Assembly: GCA_016194905.1 (NCBI GenBank)
Contig: JACQAP010000014.1
Span: 1 to 64,000, forward strand
DNA from: Betaproteobacteria bacterium
Lineage (GTDB): Bacteria; Pseudomonadota; Gammaproteobacteria; Burkholderiales; JACQAP01
DNA: 64,000 nt
Direction of reading: 5' to 3'
Made by a program: the position numbers and the translations under genes. The notes below the pieces were generated by a model. That model was not told where the DNA came from, ran no database searches, and worked only from the letters and a program-made list of their open reading frames with translations. Below are positions 34,735 through 43,160 of the stretch, piece after piece (the stretch's first letter is position 1; the number at the start of each line of letters is the position of its first letter).

Positions 34735-35199
34735 TTGATAACAAGATACTGGGAAGATTTCAAGGTCGGTGAAGTCGAACAGATCGGCGGCAAGCGCGTC
34801 GACATGGATGAAGTCATCGAGTTTGCCAGGCAGTTCGATCCGCAATCGTTTCATGTCGACGAAGCGGCGGCGAAGCAGTCGATGTACGGTGGCCTGATCG
34901 CCAGCGGTTGGCATACCTGCGCCATGGTCATGCGCATGATGTGCGACGCCTACCTGTTGCAATCGGCCAGCGCCGGTTCTCCCGGCATCGACAATCTGAA
35001 ATGGCTGAAACCGGTGCGGCCGGGCGACACGATCAGCGCGCGGCGCACCACGCTGGAAACGCGTACGTCGAAGAGCAAGCCGGACATCGGCATCGTCAGC
35101 AATCTGTGGGAAGTGTTCAACCAGGATGGAGAGATGGTGATGTCCATGCAAGGTTATGGGATGTTCCGCCGCCGCAACCCGGGGAGCCCAACGACGTGA
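34735..35199 (+). CDS. MaoC-like (R)-specific enoyl-CoA hydratase/dehydratase
   Basis: Protein of 154 residues, a single hot-dog fold. The MaoC catalytic Asp/His pair is visible in ARQFDPQSFHVDEAAAKQS (FDPxxFHxD), followed by GLIASGWHT. The family hydrates 2-enoyl-CoA or dehydrates the hydroxyacyl-CoA. The start is a TTG preceded by GGAGG at 34723-34727; no in-frame ATG or GTG precedes the domain. It follows two acyl-CoA dehydrogenase genes, giving two successive beta-oxidation steps, and overlaps the ComB-like gene by 4 bases (GTGA). Confidence 0.85.
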   Translation: MITRYWEDFKVGEVEQIGGKRVDMDEVIEFARQFDPQSFHVDEAAAKQSMYGGLIASGWHTCAMVMRMMCDAYLLQSASAGSPGIDNLKWLKPVRPGDTISARRTTLETRTSKSKPDIGIVSNLWEVFNQDGEMVMSMQGYGMFRRRNPGSPTT

Positions 35200-35930
35200 A
35201 CATGCTGTTCAAGCACAAGGTGCACGTGCTGTGCCGCAAGGAAGAACTCGATCACGAACGGCTGGAAGGCAAGGTCGCGATCGTACTCGATGTGCTGTTC
35301 GCCACGTCGACCATCATCACGGCGCTCGCCAATGGCGCGACCGAAGTCATTCCCACGCTGGACGAAGCCGGGGCGAGGGCGGAAGCGCAGAAACACCCGC
35401 AGGGCAGCTACATCCTGGCCGGCGAGCTCTATGCCGAAACACTGCCGGGATTCGCGTCGCCGACGCCGCTGGCCTTGCTCGAAGAGAAGATCGCCGGCCG
35501 CAAGCTGATCTATTCGACGACCAATGGCACCGTCGCGCTACGGCAATCGTCGCGAGCGGATCATGTTTACGCCGCGGCGTTGCTGAATGGCGAAGCGGTG
35601 GTCAATCGCGTTCTGGACAAGCATCCGGGCAAGACGATCCTGATCGTCTGCTCGGGATCGATGGGCATGGTCAATCTCGAAGACCTGTACGGTGCCGGGT
35701 ATCTGGTCGATCTGCTGTCGCGCGCGCTCGATGAGAACAGCGACTTTTCCGATGCCGCGCTGGCGGCGCGAAGCCTGTTCCGCAGCGAGGACGCGGCCGA
35801 TTGCCTGCTGCGCGCGCGCGTCGGGCGCATGATGGCCGAGCGCAATCTCACCCACGAAGTTCATTTCGCGGCCCGCCTGAGCGCGCTGGATGCAGTGCCG
35901 GTGCTCGAGGGCGGGAGACTGCTCGCGTGA
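35196..35930 (+). CDS. ComB (2-phosphosulfolactate phosphatase)-like protein
   Basis: Protein of 244 residues from a GTG overlapping the MaoC stop; an ATG two codons later is equally possible. The ComB fold is recognisable from AIVLDVLFATSTIITALANGATEVIP, LIYSTTNGTVAL, LLNGEAVVNRVL and CSGSMGMVNLEDLYGAGYLVDLL. ComB is a magnesium-dependent phosphatase of coenzyme M synthesis in methanogens, with many bacterial homologues of unknown role. Compared with the consensus I recall (DVLRATTT and GERxG), this protein reads DVLFATST and GELYA, so active-site residues may have changed. No other coenzyme M gene is present. Phosphatase activity is likely, the substrate unknown. Confidence 0.78.
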   Translation: MNMLFKHKVHVLCRKEELDHERLEGKVAIVLDVLFATSTIITALANGATEVIPTLDEAGARAEAQKHPQGSYILAGELYAETLPGFASPTPLALLEEKIAGRKLIYSTTNGTVALRQSSRADHVYAAALLNGEAVVNRVLDKHPGKTILIVCSGSMGMVNLEDLYGAGYLVDLLSRALDENSDFSDAALAARSLFRSEDAADCLLRARVGRMMAERNLTHEVHFAARLSALDAVPVLEGGRLLA

Positions 35931-36232
35931 ACGCGCCCGCCGTTCTCGTCATCAGCATCGCGCTGGCGGTTCCCGCACCCGTCCTGGCGGCTCTGGATTG
36001 CAGCCGCGCGATAACCAATAGCGAGAAATTATTGTGCTCGAACCCGCGGCTGGCCGAAGCGGACGAACGCATGGCGCTGGCGTTTCGCGGGGCGATCCAT
36101 CGCGGCGCCGAACCCAGGTCGTTGATGGAAGCCCAGCGCGCTTGGATTCACGACGCACGCGACGTCTGCAACGACGTCGAGTGCATGCTCAAAGCCTACG
36201 AGGAACGCATCTCGGATCTCGATAACCGCTGA
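35927..36232 (+). CDS. LprI/DUF1311-family secreted protein
   Basis: Protein of 101 residues from a GTG overlapping the previous stop (GTGA). A signal peptide of about 22 residues (VLVISIALAVPAPVLA) is followed by the DUF1311 pattern: LDCSRAITNSEKLLCSNPRLAEADERMALAF, then a second cysteine pair in DVCNDVECML. Two disulfides in the periplasm are expected. Some relatives inhibit host lysozyme (LprI), others are unknown. Its coupling to the ComB-like gene gives no hint of function. Confidence 0.72.
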   Translation: MNAPAVLVISIALAVPAPVLAALDCSRAITNSEKLLCSNPRLAEADERMALAFRGAIHRGAEPRSLMEAQRAWIHDARDVCNDVECMLKAYEERISDLDNR

Positions 36233-36268
36233 ACCGGGGAGCGGCTGCCGCATCAGGCGAAAGCTGCT

Positions 36269-37075
36269 TCAAGAGAAAATCAGGATTTCCCCGGTGCCGC
36301 CCCAGGCAAGGTCGCCGCAGTAGCGCCGCACTTTTTGACTGAATGGCAGGAAGCGCGCAAAAGACGGGTGATCCCGCTGTAGTTGTCTTTCCAGAAGCGT
36401 CAGGAACAACAGCGAATGTTCCCCGCTGTCCTGGAACGTAACCGGAAGATTGTCCGGCACGCAGGCCAGCAGCAGCGTACCGCGCTTGAGCGAGAAGCCC
36501 GGCATCATCCCCACCTTGCCCGCGACGAAGAGCGTTCCGGCCAGCATGTTTGCGCCACAATACGCACCGGCGTTTCCACCGACCAGCAACAGGCCGCGCC
36601 GCATGCGTTCGCCGGTGCGGTCACCGGCATCGCCGTGGATCGCAAGAATTCCGCCGCGCATGCCCTGCCTGTCCCCCGCCAGCGCGCCACCGGCGAATTC
36701 ACCGGCGTTGCCGTGGATCTGGATCAGTCCCGCTTTCATCCCGCTGCCGGCAAACGAGCCGGCATTGCCGCTAACGTTCAGGTGTCCGCCGTTCAGACCC
36801 AGACCCGCGTACGCGCCGCAGTCGCCCTCGACGGTGATCGTGCCGGAGCGCATGGCGGCACCGATATGCGTCAGCCGGTCGCAACTGTTGCGAATGACCA
36901 GGTGTTGCGCATCCCCGGCATCGATATCGAATACATCCGCGACACGCAATCCACCGCGTATGTGCAGCGCGCCGATTGCGGACTTGTCCAGCCCGGTCAG
37001 CCGTTGGGGCGTCAGCGGGGATAGATCAATGCTGCGGGCGGGAGCGTTGCGCAGGGTGAGCGTCAGCGCTGCCAT
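36269..37075 (-). CDS. fhcC: Formyltransferase/hydrolase complex subunit C
   Basis: Protein of 268 residues. The central region, about 60-210, is a right-handed beta-helix made of repeated GxxGxxxGxxG units (GNAGSFAGSGMKAG, GNAGEFAGGALAG, GDAGDRTGERMRRG, GNAGAYCGANMLAG), as in formylmethanofuran dehydrogenase subunit C and glutamate synthase. In bacteria FhcC binds FhcA, FhcB and FhcD to form the formyltransferase/hydrolase complex, which moves the formyl group from H4MPT to methylofuran and hydrolyses it to formate. It is the last gene of the fhcBADC operon and overlaps fhcD by 13 bases. Confidence 0.93.
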   Translation of the reverse strand: MAALTLTLRNAPARSIDLSPLTPQRLTGLDKSAIGALHIRGGLRVADVFDIDAGDAQHLVIRNSCDRLTHIGAAMRSGTITVEGDCGAYAGLGLNGGHLNVSGNAGSFAGSGMKAGLIQIHGNAGEFAGGALAGDRQGMRGGILAIHGDAGDRTGERMRRGLLLVGGNAGAYCGANMLAGTLFVAGKVGMMPGFSLKRGTLLLACVPDNLPVTFQDSGEHSLLFLTLLERQLQRDHPSFARFLPFSQKVRRYCGDLAWGGTGEILIFS

Positions 37076-37965
37076 AGCATGATGTCGTGCAGTTCGATGT
37101 GATACTGGCCGAGCTTGCCACCGTAATTGCCCGCGCTTACGCGCAGGATGCCGCCGTCGGCTCCGGCCCTGCACACCGCGTCGATTCCAGCGCGCATGGC
37201 GTTGCGCACGTCGGCTTCAGTCAGCCCGTCGATCACGATTTCCAGCACCGCGCCGGTTTCCGGCGACAGCTCGCTTTTTACCGCCCCGCGCAATGTCGGA
37301 CAGAACGCGTCGTTTGTCGACGCGGAAAGCGCCTTGTATTTCGAGCCGACCTTCGAACCGGAGCGCACTACGCCACCCGGAAAGGGCATGATGACACCGC
37401 GCAGCTTGGCCATCGCTTCGATGGCCGCTTCGCAGGCAGCGAGCGCTTCGGATTGACCGCGCGCGAGCACCAGGAAGTTGCCTCCGCCGACGGCCTTGAT
37501 CATGCCGGTGGTTTCCTCGCAGAAGAACTCGCCGTCCATCACCGGTATCCGCCAGTAACGCTTGCCGCCGATGATTTTGGATATCTGAAAGCCGTCGCCG
37601 AAGAAGCGCAGATTCCGGCCGAGATTAATGGCTTCGCCGTCGAGTCCGGCGAACACGGCGGAAGTCGGCGCGGTCAATACGCACTGGCCGACGCGGCGCT
37701 CGACCTGTTTGGCGAGTTCCTTGCCCGAGACCGCGAACAGGAGTACGGACAATCCGGGACGGCCGTCCGGCGTTTCCTCCGCGGACAGTTCACGCTCGAT
37801 TCCGGCCTCGCATCCGCAGCCGATGACCGAGGTGGCGAAGCCGGTCACTGCTCGCGCCGCGTGATAAGCCCATTTGAGATTCAGCGCGGTGACCAGGATG
37901 CGGGTGGCGCGCATGCCGAAGGCTTCGGCGAAGGTATCGTCGATGGCGACGCCGTTGAGGATCAT
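37063..37965 (-). CDS. fhcD: Formylmethanofuran:H4MPT formyltransferase subunit D
   Basis: Protein of 300 residues, the length of archaeal Ftr. Typical stretches are MILNGVAIDDTFAEAFGMRATRIL, CGCEAGIERELSAEETPDGRPG, and GGVVRSGSKVGSKYKAL. It transfers the formyl group from formyl-H4MPT to the methanofuran-type cofactor held by the complex. The ATG at 37965 aligns with family starts and overlaps the fhcA stop by 4 bases. Together with FhcA/B/C it runs the last C1 steps to formate. Confidence 0.95.
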   Translation of the reverse strand: MILNGVAIDDTFAEAFGMRATRILVTALNLKWAYHAARAVTGFATSVIGCGCEAGIERELSAEETPDGRPGLSVLLFAVSGKELAKQVERRVGQCVLTAPTSAVFAGLDGEAINLGRNLRFFGDGFQISKIIGGKRYWRIPVMDGEFFCEETTGMIKAVGGGNFLVLARGQSEALAACEAAIEAMAKLRGVIMPFPGGVVRSGSKVGSKYKALSASTNDAFCPTLRGAVKSELSPETGAVLEIVIDGLTEADVRNAMRAGIDAVCRAGADGGILRVSAGNYGGKLGQYHIELHDIMLWQR

Positions 37966-39626
37966 TGCGGTGGCCTCGCGCAGGCATGCACCAGGGTTTC
38001 GCGGCTGCCGCATTCGACCAGTTCGTCCGTGGAGATCGGAAAGTTAGCGAAGCGGATGGTGTGGTAGCGCTCGAAATATTCCTGCAGCCTTTTCTCTATA
38101 CCGCGATCGAAGTCGGGGCGAACGACGTGGGTGGCGCCACGCACGACCTTCACGATGCGTCCGTCGCGCGCAACCACTTCACCGTCCTTGAAGACGTATT
38201 CGGGCCCATGGAACATTTTCTCGCGATCGGGATCATCCCGGTATACCGTGATATCGGCGGCCGCGCCGACACCCAGATGTCCGCGGTCGGCGAGACCCAG
38301 GCTGCGCGCCGGCGCGGCACGGGTCATGATCGCAATTTCATAGAGCGAGTACTCGCGGTCCAGCGAGGCGAGCTGGCTGTGCGCAGCCGCGTCCGGATGA
38401 AGCTGCGCGAGCTTCTCGTTGCGAAAACCCTTGTCCATCAGCAGCCGGATCAGGTGTGGGTAGCTGGTGAACGGTGCGCCGTTCGGATGATCGGTGGTCA
38501 GAAACACCCGCCAGGGATCTTTCACGCGCAGGAACAGTTCCAGACCGATGGCCCATTGCAGCGCGTTGACGAAGTTACCGTCGCGATAGCGAAACGGCAC
38601 GACGCCGCAGCCGGCGTCGCATTCGATGTCCATGCACAGCCATTTGTTCGGATGCGCATGCCCTGCGTTGCGATGCTGCGCCATGGTGTCGCCCGAGGCG
38701 GTCACGGTCTGACCGAACATGATCTGGCCGACATCGGCGGATACGTTGGCATGACGGTCGATCTCTTCCGCGATGCTGGCCGCCGCGGAGGAGAACTTGC
38801 GCTCGCCCTCGGTGCCGTAGCTGTGGAACTGGATGTGCGTCAGATGGATCGGCAGGCCTTCGGCGGCGTCCATGGTCGCGAGCGTCGATGCCGCGTTGCC
38901 GGGCACACCGAGATTGCTGGCATGGACGTGCAGCGGATGCGGTATCGAGAGTTCGTGCAGCGCGCGCGTCAATGTAGTCAGGATCTCCCTTGGGGTCACT
39001 CTGTAGTGCGGATGCGGTTCGTCGACATCGAGGTGGCGCGCGTTGAACTTGAATGCGCTGATGCCGCCGGGGTTGACGACCTTGATGGCGACGCACTGGG
39101 TGGCATGCAGCGTCCAGGCAACATAGTCGTTGATCACACTCTGTTCGGCGTCGGCGGCCATCAGCCGCAACAGGAAATCGTCGTTGCCGAGCAAGGCGTA
39201 GCCGCCCTTGTCGACGATCGGCGTGTCGCCCATTTCCATATGGGCCTGGCGTGCGTTGACCGGCAGCATGGCCGGCTCGAAGCACGCGGTGTAGCCCATC
39301 TCGGCATAGCGATAACCGGTAGCGAAAGTCGAGGGCGCGGCAACGCCGCTGCCGGAACGAGTGATGTCTGTTCGCGCAAAGGCGCTGTCGCGATGATCTT
39401 CGGGCAGCATGGCGCGCGCGATGTTGACCTTGCCGCCGCCGATGTGGGTATGCAAGTCGATTGCGCCGGCCATGACGATTCGGCCGGAGAGATCGTACTC
39501 GCGATCGATAAATGTTCCCAGCGACGGTGCCATGACGATGCGGCCGTCGTGCACGAACAGATCGCGTACCTCGCCATCGACCCGATGAGCGGGATCGTAG
39601 ACCCGGCCGCCGCTGAGCCGGATCAA
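37962..39626 (-). CDS. fhcA: Formyltransferase/hydrolase complex subunit A (formylmethanofuran hydrolase)
   Basis: Protein of 554 residues, an amidohydrolase-type metalloenzyme. The dinuclear zinc site shows as HTH in AIDLHTHIGGGKVN, the lysine to be carboxylated in CVAIKVVNPGG, histidines in LHVHASN and HLTHIQFHSYG, and an Asp in FLTTDHPNGAPFTSYP. It hydrolyses formyl-methylofuran to formate. It overlaps fhcB by 4 bases and fhcD by 4 bases. Length and motifs match the bacterial FhcA clade as well as archaeal FwdA/FmdA. Confidence 0.95.
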   Translation of the reverse strand: MIRLSGGRVYDPAHRVDGEVRDLFVHDGRIVMAPSLGTFIDREYDLSGRIVMAGAIDLHTHIGGGKVNIARAMLPEDHRDSAFARTDITRSGSGVAAPSTFATGYRYAEMGYTACFEPAMLPVNARQAHMEMGDTPIVDKGGYALLGNDDFLLRLMAADAEQSVINDYVAWTLHATQCVAIKVVNPGGISAFKFNARHLDVDEPHPHYRVTPREILTTLTRALHELSIPHPLHVHASNLGVPGNAASTLATMDAAEGLPIHLTHIQFHSYGTEGERKFSSAAASIAEEIDRHANVSADVGQIMFGQTVTASGDTMAQHRNAGHAHPNKWLCMDIECDAGCGVVPFRYRDGNFVNALQWAIGLELFLRVKDPWRVFLTTDHPNGAPFTSYPHLIRLLMDKGFRNEKLAQLHPDAAAHSQLASLDREYSLYEIAIMTRAAPARSLGLADRGHLGVGAAADITVYRDDPDREKMFHGPEYVFKDGEVVARDGRIVKVVRGATHVVRPDFDRGIEKRLQEYFERYHTIRFANFPISTDELVECGSRETLVHACARPPQ

Positions 39627-40888
39627 TGCGGCTCCTTCATGGCGTCGAGGATGCGCTGCAAGGCCTGCGCGGCAGACGGCAGCGCGGACCCGGCGAGTTT
39701 GCGCAAGTGAATGGCGACAACATTGTCGGCCCGGTAGAGATGGCCGGTGTGGTGCAAACCGGGAACCGAAACCGGGATGAATACCGAGCAGCCGCCGGCG
39801 CGCATGCCGGCGCGGCCGAGCACGATCGAGGGAATCTTGCCGGCGGGTGGCGTGCGCGTGGCGTCCAGCGCGGACACGAAGACCATGGCGTCGACCTCGC
39901 CCTGCCGGGCAAGATGCCGCGCCGGGTCCTGGGCGGGCGCGCCACCGCAGAAATTCACCTGCACGGGAAAGCCGGTCTGCCAGGTCGTGACCTGCAATGC
40001 GGTCAGGTCGCCGTCGCTGCCGCCGAGCGGCAGAACGGAAAACCGGGTTTCAGAATTCAATGCCCGGACCAATTCGCACATGGACTGGATCGCGAGATCG
40101 GCGTGCGCGAACGCGAGATCCGCCGCGGCCCAGGTCAGAACGCCGTAACGTGCGGAGCGCATGCGCTTCAGCAGTTCGGATAGCTTTCCGCTCGGCACGC
40201 CCGCCACCGTTTGTGCCCTGAGGGCGCGTCCCGCGAAGAGCGCAAGCAGCGTGGAGAAGAATTCAGCGAGCCGGGCCGGATCGACGGCGAGCGATTCTGT
40301 CCTCTGGCGCAATGTGGCCGGCAGATCATCCGGCACTTCGCCGAGAAACCACAGCTCGCGCACGCCGGTCTCGAACAGCGTCTCGAAGTCGCCATAGCAG
40401 CGTTCGAAGAAGCGCGGAAAGCGGCGGCTGATGCCGGTGCCGGCCACCACCAGGAGATCGGCACGATTGCGAACTTCGGTAAACGTGGTGCTGATCCAGC
40501 CGGTATTCTGCAGAACGCGCAGATTGCGGAACAACGCGTCGCCGTTCGCGTGATCCACGATGCCACCGCATCTCTCGGCGAGATCGACCAGAACCCGCAT
40601 GCCTGCGACGTCCGTTCCCGCCGAAATCAGCAGCGGCCGCCGGGCCGCCCGCAGGATCTCTGCCCCGCGACCGATCGCCGCGGCGAGATCGGCGGGCTTA
40701 TCGTCCACCAGCGCAGTCGCCGGATCACTGGCATTCGCCGCAAACAATGCGCGACTTCGCGCACATCCGTGGGCGGCAACCGTTGCCACGCCTTTTGTCA
40801 GCGCCACGCGCAGGTCGTCACACAGCAGCCCGCAGAACGGACAGGGCACGTTGTCGAATTCCCGCGCGCGGACCATGTCAGACATCAT
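39623..40888 (-). CDS. fhcB: Formyltransferase/hydrolase complex subunit B
   Basis: Protein of 421 residues related to the tungsten/molybdenum subunit FwdB/FmdB, but without any obvious molybdopterin or [4Fe-4S]-binding set beyond an N-terminal CPFCGLLCDDL (residues about 16-26). Bacterial FhcB is thought to be a structural remnant with no formate-dehydrogenase activity, so the complex works only towards formate. It is the first gene of fhcBADC and has a divergent gap of about 200 bases to the beta-RFAP synthase gene. A second ATG two codons in is possible. Confidence 0.9.
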   Translation of the reverse strand: MMSDMVRAREFDNVPCPFCGLLCDDLRVALTKGVATVAAHGCARSRALFAANASDPATALVDDKPADLAAAIGRGAEILRAARRPLLISAGTDVAGMRVLVDLAERCGGIVDHANGDALFRNLRVLQNTGWISTTFTEVRNRADLLVVAGTGISRRFPRFFERCYGDFETLFETGVRELWFLGEVPDDLPATLRQRTESLAVDPARLAEFFSTLLALFAGRALRAQTVAGVPSGKLSELLKRMRSARYGVLTWAAADLAFAHADLAIQSMCELVRALNSETRFSVLPLGGSDGDLTALQVTTWQTGFPVQVNFCGGAPAQDPARHLARQGEVDAMVFVSALDATRTPPAGKIPSIVLGRAGMRAGGCSVFIPVSVPGLHHTGHLYRADNVVAIHLRKLAGSALPSAAQALQRILDAMKEPH

Positions 40889-41095
40889 TCGTCAACCTTC
40901 GGAGAAGGAATTTCTTGGAACCCTCCTAGGGGTGTCGCATTACTGTACATATTCGATCCCAATGCTCCGAAAGTGAACACCTGTTGCGAAAAACTTTTCG
41001 GTGTTCCGTTTGGGCTGCGATGTAAACTTTAACCGATCGCGTCATGGTACGTGTTACTCGCAACAAGACCCAATGTGAGAACCGGCGACCCAACG
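40889..41095. promoter_or_regulatory. Divergent control region between fhcB and beta-RFAP synthase
   Basis: This 207-base gap must drive fhcBADC to the left and mptG-mtdB-mch-fae to the right. It contains CGAAAA-AC-TTTTCG, a perfect 14-base palindrome at 40987-41000, and an AT-rich stretch ATTACTGTACATATTCGATC at about 40939-40958. No clear -35/-10 pair stands out on either strand. The palindrome is a candidate shared operator. Confidence 0.45.
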
Positions 41096-42088
41096 ATGAG
41101 GACAGGCGTGCGCACAGTTTCCGTCACGGCTCCAGCGAGATTGCACCTCGGCTTCCTGGACATGAATGGTTCGAGGGGCCGACGCTTTGGCAGCGTCGGC
41201 TTGACGCTCGAGGGACCGTGCGTCGAGTTGTCCATCGAGCGTGCTTCTGCGTTCGCGATATCGGGGGCGCAAGCGGGACGCGCCGAGGCGTTTGCCAATT
41301 TGCTTTGCGACCGATTCAATCTTCCGCGCGATTTCCGCATCACCATTTCCCGGACCATTCCTGAACACATGGGTCTGGGGTCGGGCACGCAACTCGGCAT
41401 CGCGGTCGGGGTCGCGCTTGCTAAGCTTTATCGGATTGAACTCTCCGTTCGCGAAGTGGCTGTAGTCGCGCAGCGCGGGCAACGCTCCGGAATAGGCGCG
41501 GGGGCTTTCGAGTTCGGCGGGTTTCTGGTGGATGGTGGAAAAGGGGCAAGCGACGATCCCCCGCCGATTGTGTCGAGGGTGGAATTCCCGGCGGACTGGC
41601 GTGTCGTGCTGGTGCTCGAACAGGATAGTCGCGGGCTTCACGGCGAACTCGAGAACGTTGCATTTCAGACATTGCCGGCATTTCCCGAAACACTGGCGAA
41701 TCATCTTTGCCGCCTGATGCTCATGCAGGCGCTGCCGGCGATGGCGGAGCGCGATATCGAAAGCTTTGGCAGCTCCATCGGCGAACTGCAACGCATCACG
41801 GGCGACTATTTCTCGCCTGCGCAGGGCGGACGATTCGCGAGCCCGGCGGTTGCCGAAGCGCTCGCCTGGATCGAGAGCCAGGGCATTGCCGGCGTCGGGC
41901 AGAGTTCGTGGGGGCCGACCGGCTTCGCGATCGTGGCCGGAGAAGATCGCGCGGCTGAGCTGGCGCGGGCGGCGCAATCACGCTGGGGCGATACCAGATC
42001 CCTGCAATTCATGGTCTGCGGCGGGTGCAACCGCGGCGGCGAGGTTGAAGTCGTTCCCTTGGCTCGTGCCTCCGCCGACGCAAAATAG
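41096..42088 (+). CDS. mptG: Beta-ribofuranosylaminobenzene 5'-phosphate synthase (H4MPT biosynthesis)
   Basis: Protein of 330 residues of the GHMP-kinase fold. PARLHLGFLDM at the start and MGLGSGTQLGIAVGVAL in the middle are diagnostic of beta-RFAP synthase; FGSVGLTLEGP follows the first motif. The enzyme joins 4-hydroxybenzoate (in archaea) or a related arylcarboxylate with phosphoribosyl pyrophosphate, releasing CO2, as the first committed step of H4MPT synthesis. ATG 41096 is preferred; an in-frame ATG 15 codons upstream has no better ribosome binding site. It leads the plus-strand C1 gene run. Confidence 0.9.
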   Translation: MRTGVRTVSVTAPARLHLGFLDMNGSRGRRFGSVGLTLEGPCVELSIERASAFAISGAQAGRAEAFANLLCDRFNLPRDFRITISRTIPEHMGLGSGTQLGIAVGVALAKLYRIELSVREVAVVAQRGQRSGIGAGAFEFGGFLVDGGKGASDDPPPIVSRVEFPADWRVVLVLEQDSRGLHGELENVAFQTLPAFPETLANHLCRLMLMQALPAMAERDIESFGSSIGELQRITGDYFSPAQGGRFASPAVAEALAWIESQGIAGVGQSSWGPTGFAIVAGEDRAAELARAAQSRWGDTRSLQFMVCGGCNRGGEVEVVPLARASADAK

Positions 42089-42095
42089 GGAAATC

Positions 42096-42219
42096 ACCTC
42101 ACCCCCCGCCCTCTCTAGCAAGCTGGAGAGGGTGCCGAAAAACTGCTCGTCGGGGATCAGCGCGATTGCATCACCCTCTCCGCCCGGTTGTGGGGGAGAG
42201 GGATGGGGTGAGGGGGGGG
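42096..42219. repeat. Inverted-repeat element, family C (CCTCACCCCCCGCCCTCTC)
   Basis: The left arm CACCTCACCCCCCGCCCTCT (42096-42115) mirrors the right arm AGAGGGATGGGGTGAGGGGG (42197-42216), with a smaller internal hairpin CTCTCTAGCAAGCTGGAGAG beside the left arm. It lies between mptG and mtdB and could interrupt transcription or stabilise the downstream message. Confidence 0.7.
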
Positions 42220-42251
42220 TCTGTGACGAAGATTGATCTCAAGGGTGATTG

Positions 42252-43160
42252 ATGGAGAAGCCTCACATCCTGCATTTGCTCACGCCGATGGCGCAGGTGA
42301 GTCCCTTCGACGTCAACATGGCCTACGACGCCGGCTACGATGCCGTCGTTCCCTATACCCATGTTGTGCTCGACCAGGTTGCCGCGCTGACGCAGGACGC
42401 GATTTTCTCGCGCGGACCGAAGGGTGTGAAACGCACTGGCCTCTTCATCGGCGGTCGCGACAACGGGCTCGCCGCGGACATGCTCGATGCGGCGCGCAAG
42501 GCGATGGTGCCGCCTTTCGAGGTATCGGTGTTCGTCGATCCGAGCGGCGCTTTCACGACTGCGGCAGCCATGGTGGCTGCCGTCGAGAAACATTTGAAGA
42601 AAAGTCATGGCACTGATCTGAAGGACAAGGCGGTGATGATTTTCGGCGGTAGCGGGCCGGTGGGTGCCGCCGCGGCGGTGTTTGCTTCGCAAGCCGGCGC
42701 CAAAGTCGGCATTGTTGGACGCGAAGATACGACGCGTGCGCGAAGCACCGCGGAGGACTGCAACCGGCGCTACGGAACGAATGTCGAACCGGTGGAGGCA
42801 AGTACCGATTCGCTCAAGGCGACGATGATGCAGAAGGCGGACGTTGCGCTCGCTACCGCGAAGGCGGGGTATCGCGTCGTCTCCAGGGAATTGCTTGCCG
42901 CGGCGCCGAGGCTGCTGGTTGCCGCGGACGTGAATGCCGTGCCGCCCTCGGGTATCGAGGGACTCGATGCCATGGATGATGGCAAGCCGCTGCAGGCGAG
43001 TTCTGGAAAGGCGGTGGGCATTGGCGCGCTGGCGATCGGCAACATCAAGTACCAGACGCAGCGCGGCCTGCTCGAAACCATGCTCAAGGCGGACAAGGCG
43101 CTCTACCTGGACTTGCGGGCCGCATTCGCGGAAGCACGCAAACATGCCGGCATCGTCTGA
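42252..43160 (+). CDS. mtdB: NAD(P)-dependent methylene-H4MPT dehydrogenase
   Basis: Protein of 302 residues. The N-terminal KPHILHLLTPMAQVSPFDVNMAYDAGYD and KGVKRTGLFIGGRDNGLAADML are MtdA/MtdB features, and the Rossmann motif is MIFGGSGPVGAAAAVFA. It oxidises methylene-H4MPT, made by Fae, to methenyl-H4MPT, reducing NAD or NADP. It is called MtdB rather than MtdA from context (Fae and Mch in the same run), since discriminating residues were not checked. The ATG at 42252 is followed by the normal start. It overlaps the ATP-grasp gene by 17 bases. Confidence 0.93.
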   Translation: MEKPHILHLLTPMAQVSPFDVNMAYDAGYDAVVPYTHVVLDQVAALTQDAIFSRGPKGVKRTGLFIGGRDNGLAADMLDAARKAMVPPFEVSVFVDPSGAFTTAAAMVAAVEKHLKKSHGTDLKDKAVMIFGGSGPVGAAAAVFASQAGAKVGIVGREDTTRARSTAEDCNRRYGTNVEPVEASTDSLKATMMQKADVALATAKAGYRVVSRELLAAAPRLLVAADVNAVPPSGIEGLDAMDDGKPLQASSGKAVGIGALAIGNIKYQTQRGLLETMLKADKALYLDLRAAFAEARKHAGIV

